Shown: positions 63,716-64,000 of the stretch, piece after piece
How the letters are laid out: each line of letters starts with the position of its first letter
Position numbering within the stretch: position 1 is the first letter of the stretch
DNA from: CAVZAB01 sp963773155
GTDB lineage: Bacteria > Pseudomonadota > Alphaproteobacteria > Rhizobiales > Beijerinckiaceae
Direction: 5' to 3'
Assembly (NCBI GenBank): GCA_963773155.1
Contig: CAVZAB010000019.1
Coordinates: forward strand, 186,001-250,000
DNA: 64,000 bases
The notes under the pieces: generated by a model
The model's database searches: none
The model's input: only the letters and a program-made list of their open reading frames with translations
Told to the model about the DNA's origin: nothing
Program-made: the position numbers and the translations under genes

Positions 63716-64000
63716 TCACTTCAACCGCTCGCGGATTTTATCGAGGCCCGCGCGCGCGCACGCGTCGTCTAGTTTGGCCCCTGGGGCCCCGGCTGCGCCG
63801 ATCGAACCGATGACTTCGTCGTCCAGGTTAATTACCACGCCACCGCCGAAGAACATGACATGTGGCAACTTAGCAAGCGGCGCGATCGAGTCTTCACCTT
63901 TAGCACGCTCCGCCAACACGAGGGTGTCGTTCTTAAACGATACGCTAGTATAAGCCTTGTCGTGCGCGCTATCGAGCGTGTGGATGCCTGCACCGTCGCC
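63716..64000 (-). CDS. GlcG/HbpS-family (heme-binding-type) protein, C-terminal part
   Basis: Last 94 residues of a GlcG/HbpS (DUF336) family protein; the gene continues beyond the right edge. It reads AYTSVSFKNDTLVLAERAKGEDSIAPLAKLPHVMFFGGGVVI, then DEVIGSIGAAGAPGAKLDDACARAGLDKI and stop, the family's usual GGxxI...GxxGVSG-like C-terminus in a variant form (GAAGAPGAKLDD). Members occur in glycolate and many other catabolic operons and some bind heme; the role here is unknown. Confidence 0.8.
   Translation of the reverse strand, partial: GDGAGIHTLDSAHDKAYTSVSFKNDTLVLAERAKGEDSIAPLAKLPHVMFFGGGVVINLDDEVIGSIGAAGAPGAKLDDACARAGLDKIRERLK

Noticed and set aside
63533..63772. Plus-strand small gene near the right edge
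   Set aside because: It overlaps the antisense end of the GlcG-like gene, has no ribosome site and no family signal.

Overview
The window is about 64 kb of GC-rich DNA from what looks like an aerobic alphaproteobacterium. The evidence is the cbb3-oxidase assembly genes ccoI-ccoS at the left edge, dense GC-rich operons with ATGA overlaps, a GlxA/GbdR-type regulator and a carnitine operon of the cdhCAB kind. Genus cannot be fixed from the sequence alone. Single-base frameshifts recur in otherwise intact genes, so part of the 'pseudogene' signal may be sequencing error.

Region 1 (1-3172): the 3' part of the copper P-type ATPase ccoI, then ccoS and an MFS transporter, overlapping head to tail. 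Region 2 (about 3.3-25.6 kb) is the most interesting part. It is a large set for breaking down methylated quaternary amines: two non-pyrrolysine MttB-type methyltransferases, one MtgC-like corrinoid protein, a pterin-dependent (methyl-THF:corrinoid) methyltransferase, a frameshifted corrinoid reductive activator, a split MetV/MetF-type methylene-THF reductase, a DUF1638 protein and a small 'virulence factor'-family protein. Around these sit a betaine-homocysteine methyltransferase, a choline-dehydrogenase-like GMC enzyme, a DMGDH/sarcosine-dehydrogenase-like flavoprotein, a TMADH/DgcA-like flavoprotein, a GFA-family formaldehyde protein, an ornithine-cyclodeaminase relative and the GbdR-like regulator. 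Proposed flow: choline to glycine betaine; methyl from betaine to corrinoid; corrinoid to THF; methyl-THF oxidised to methylene-THF; remaining methyls of dimethylglycine removed by flavoproteins.

Region 3 (25.6-31.4 kb, minus strand): five genes that read as gamma-butyrobetaine/L-carnitine degradation to glycine betaine (cleavage enzyme, acyl-CoA dehydrogenase, ADP-forming acyl-CoA synthetase, L-carnitine dehydrogenase, betainyl-CoA thioesterase). This would feed region 2.

Region 4 (31.6-45.9 kb): a decayed alkaline phosphatase, a periplasmic PQQ/sorbosone-type dehydrogenase, two small proteins, a polysaccharide flippase, an intact IS630-family element, two alpha/beta hydrolases translationally coupled to a C-T-C-A-T NRPS, and a sialyltransferase-like glycosyltransferase. 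It may be a surface-glycan or aminoacyl-glycan locus. Region 5 (46-58.8 kb): a catabolic block with an AldA-like aldehyde dehydrogenase, a DapA-family aldolase/dehydratase, a TRAP transporter, a NhaD/CitMHS-type permease, a hydantoinase/oxoprolinase pair and its FCD-GntR regulator.

Region 6 (59.1-64 kb): tRNA-Ser(CGA), followed by loosely packed and partly decayed genes: a DoxX remnant, a class III nucleotide cyclase, a SAM methyltransferase, a VOC protein, an SDR remnant and the 3' part of a GlcG/HbpS-type protein. No CRISPR array or rRNA was seen.
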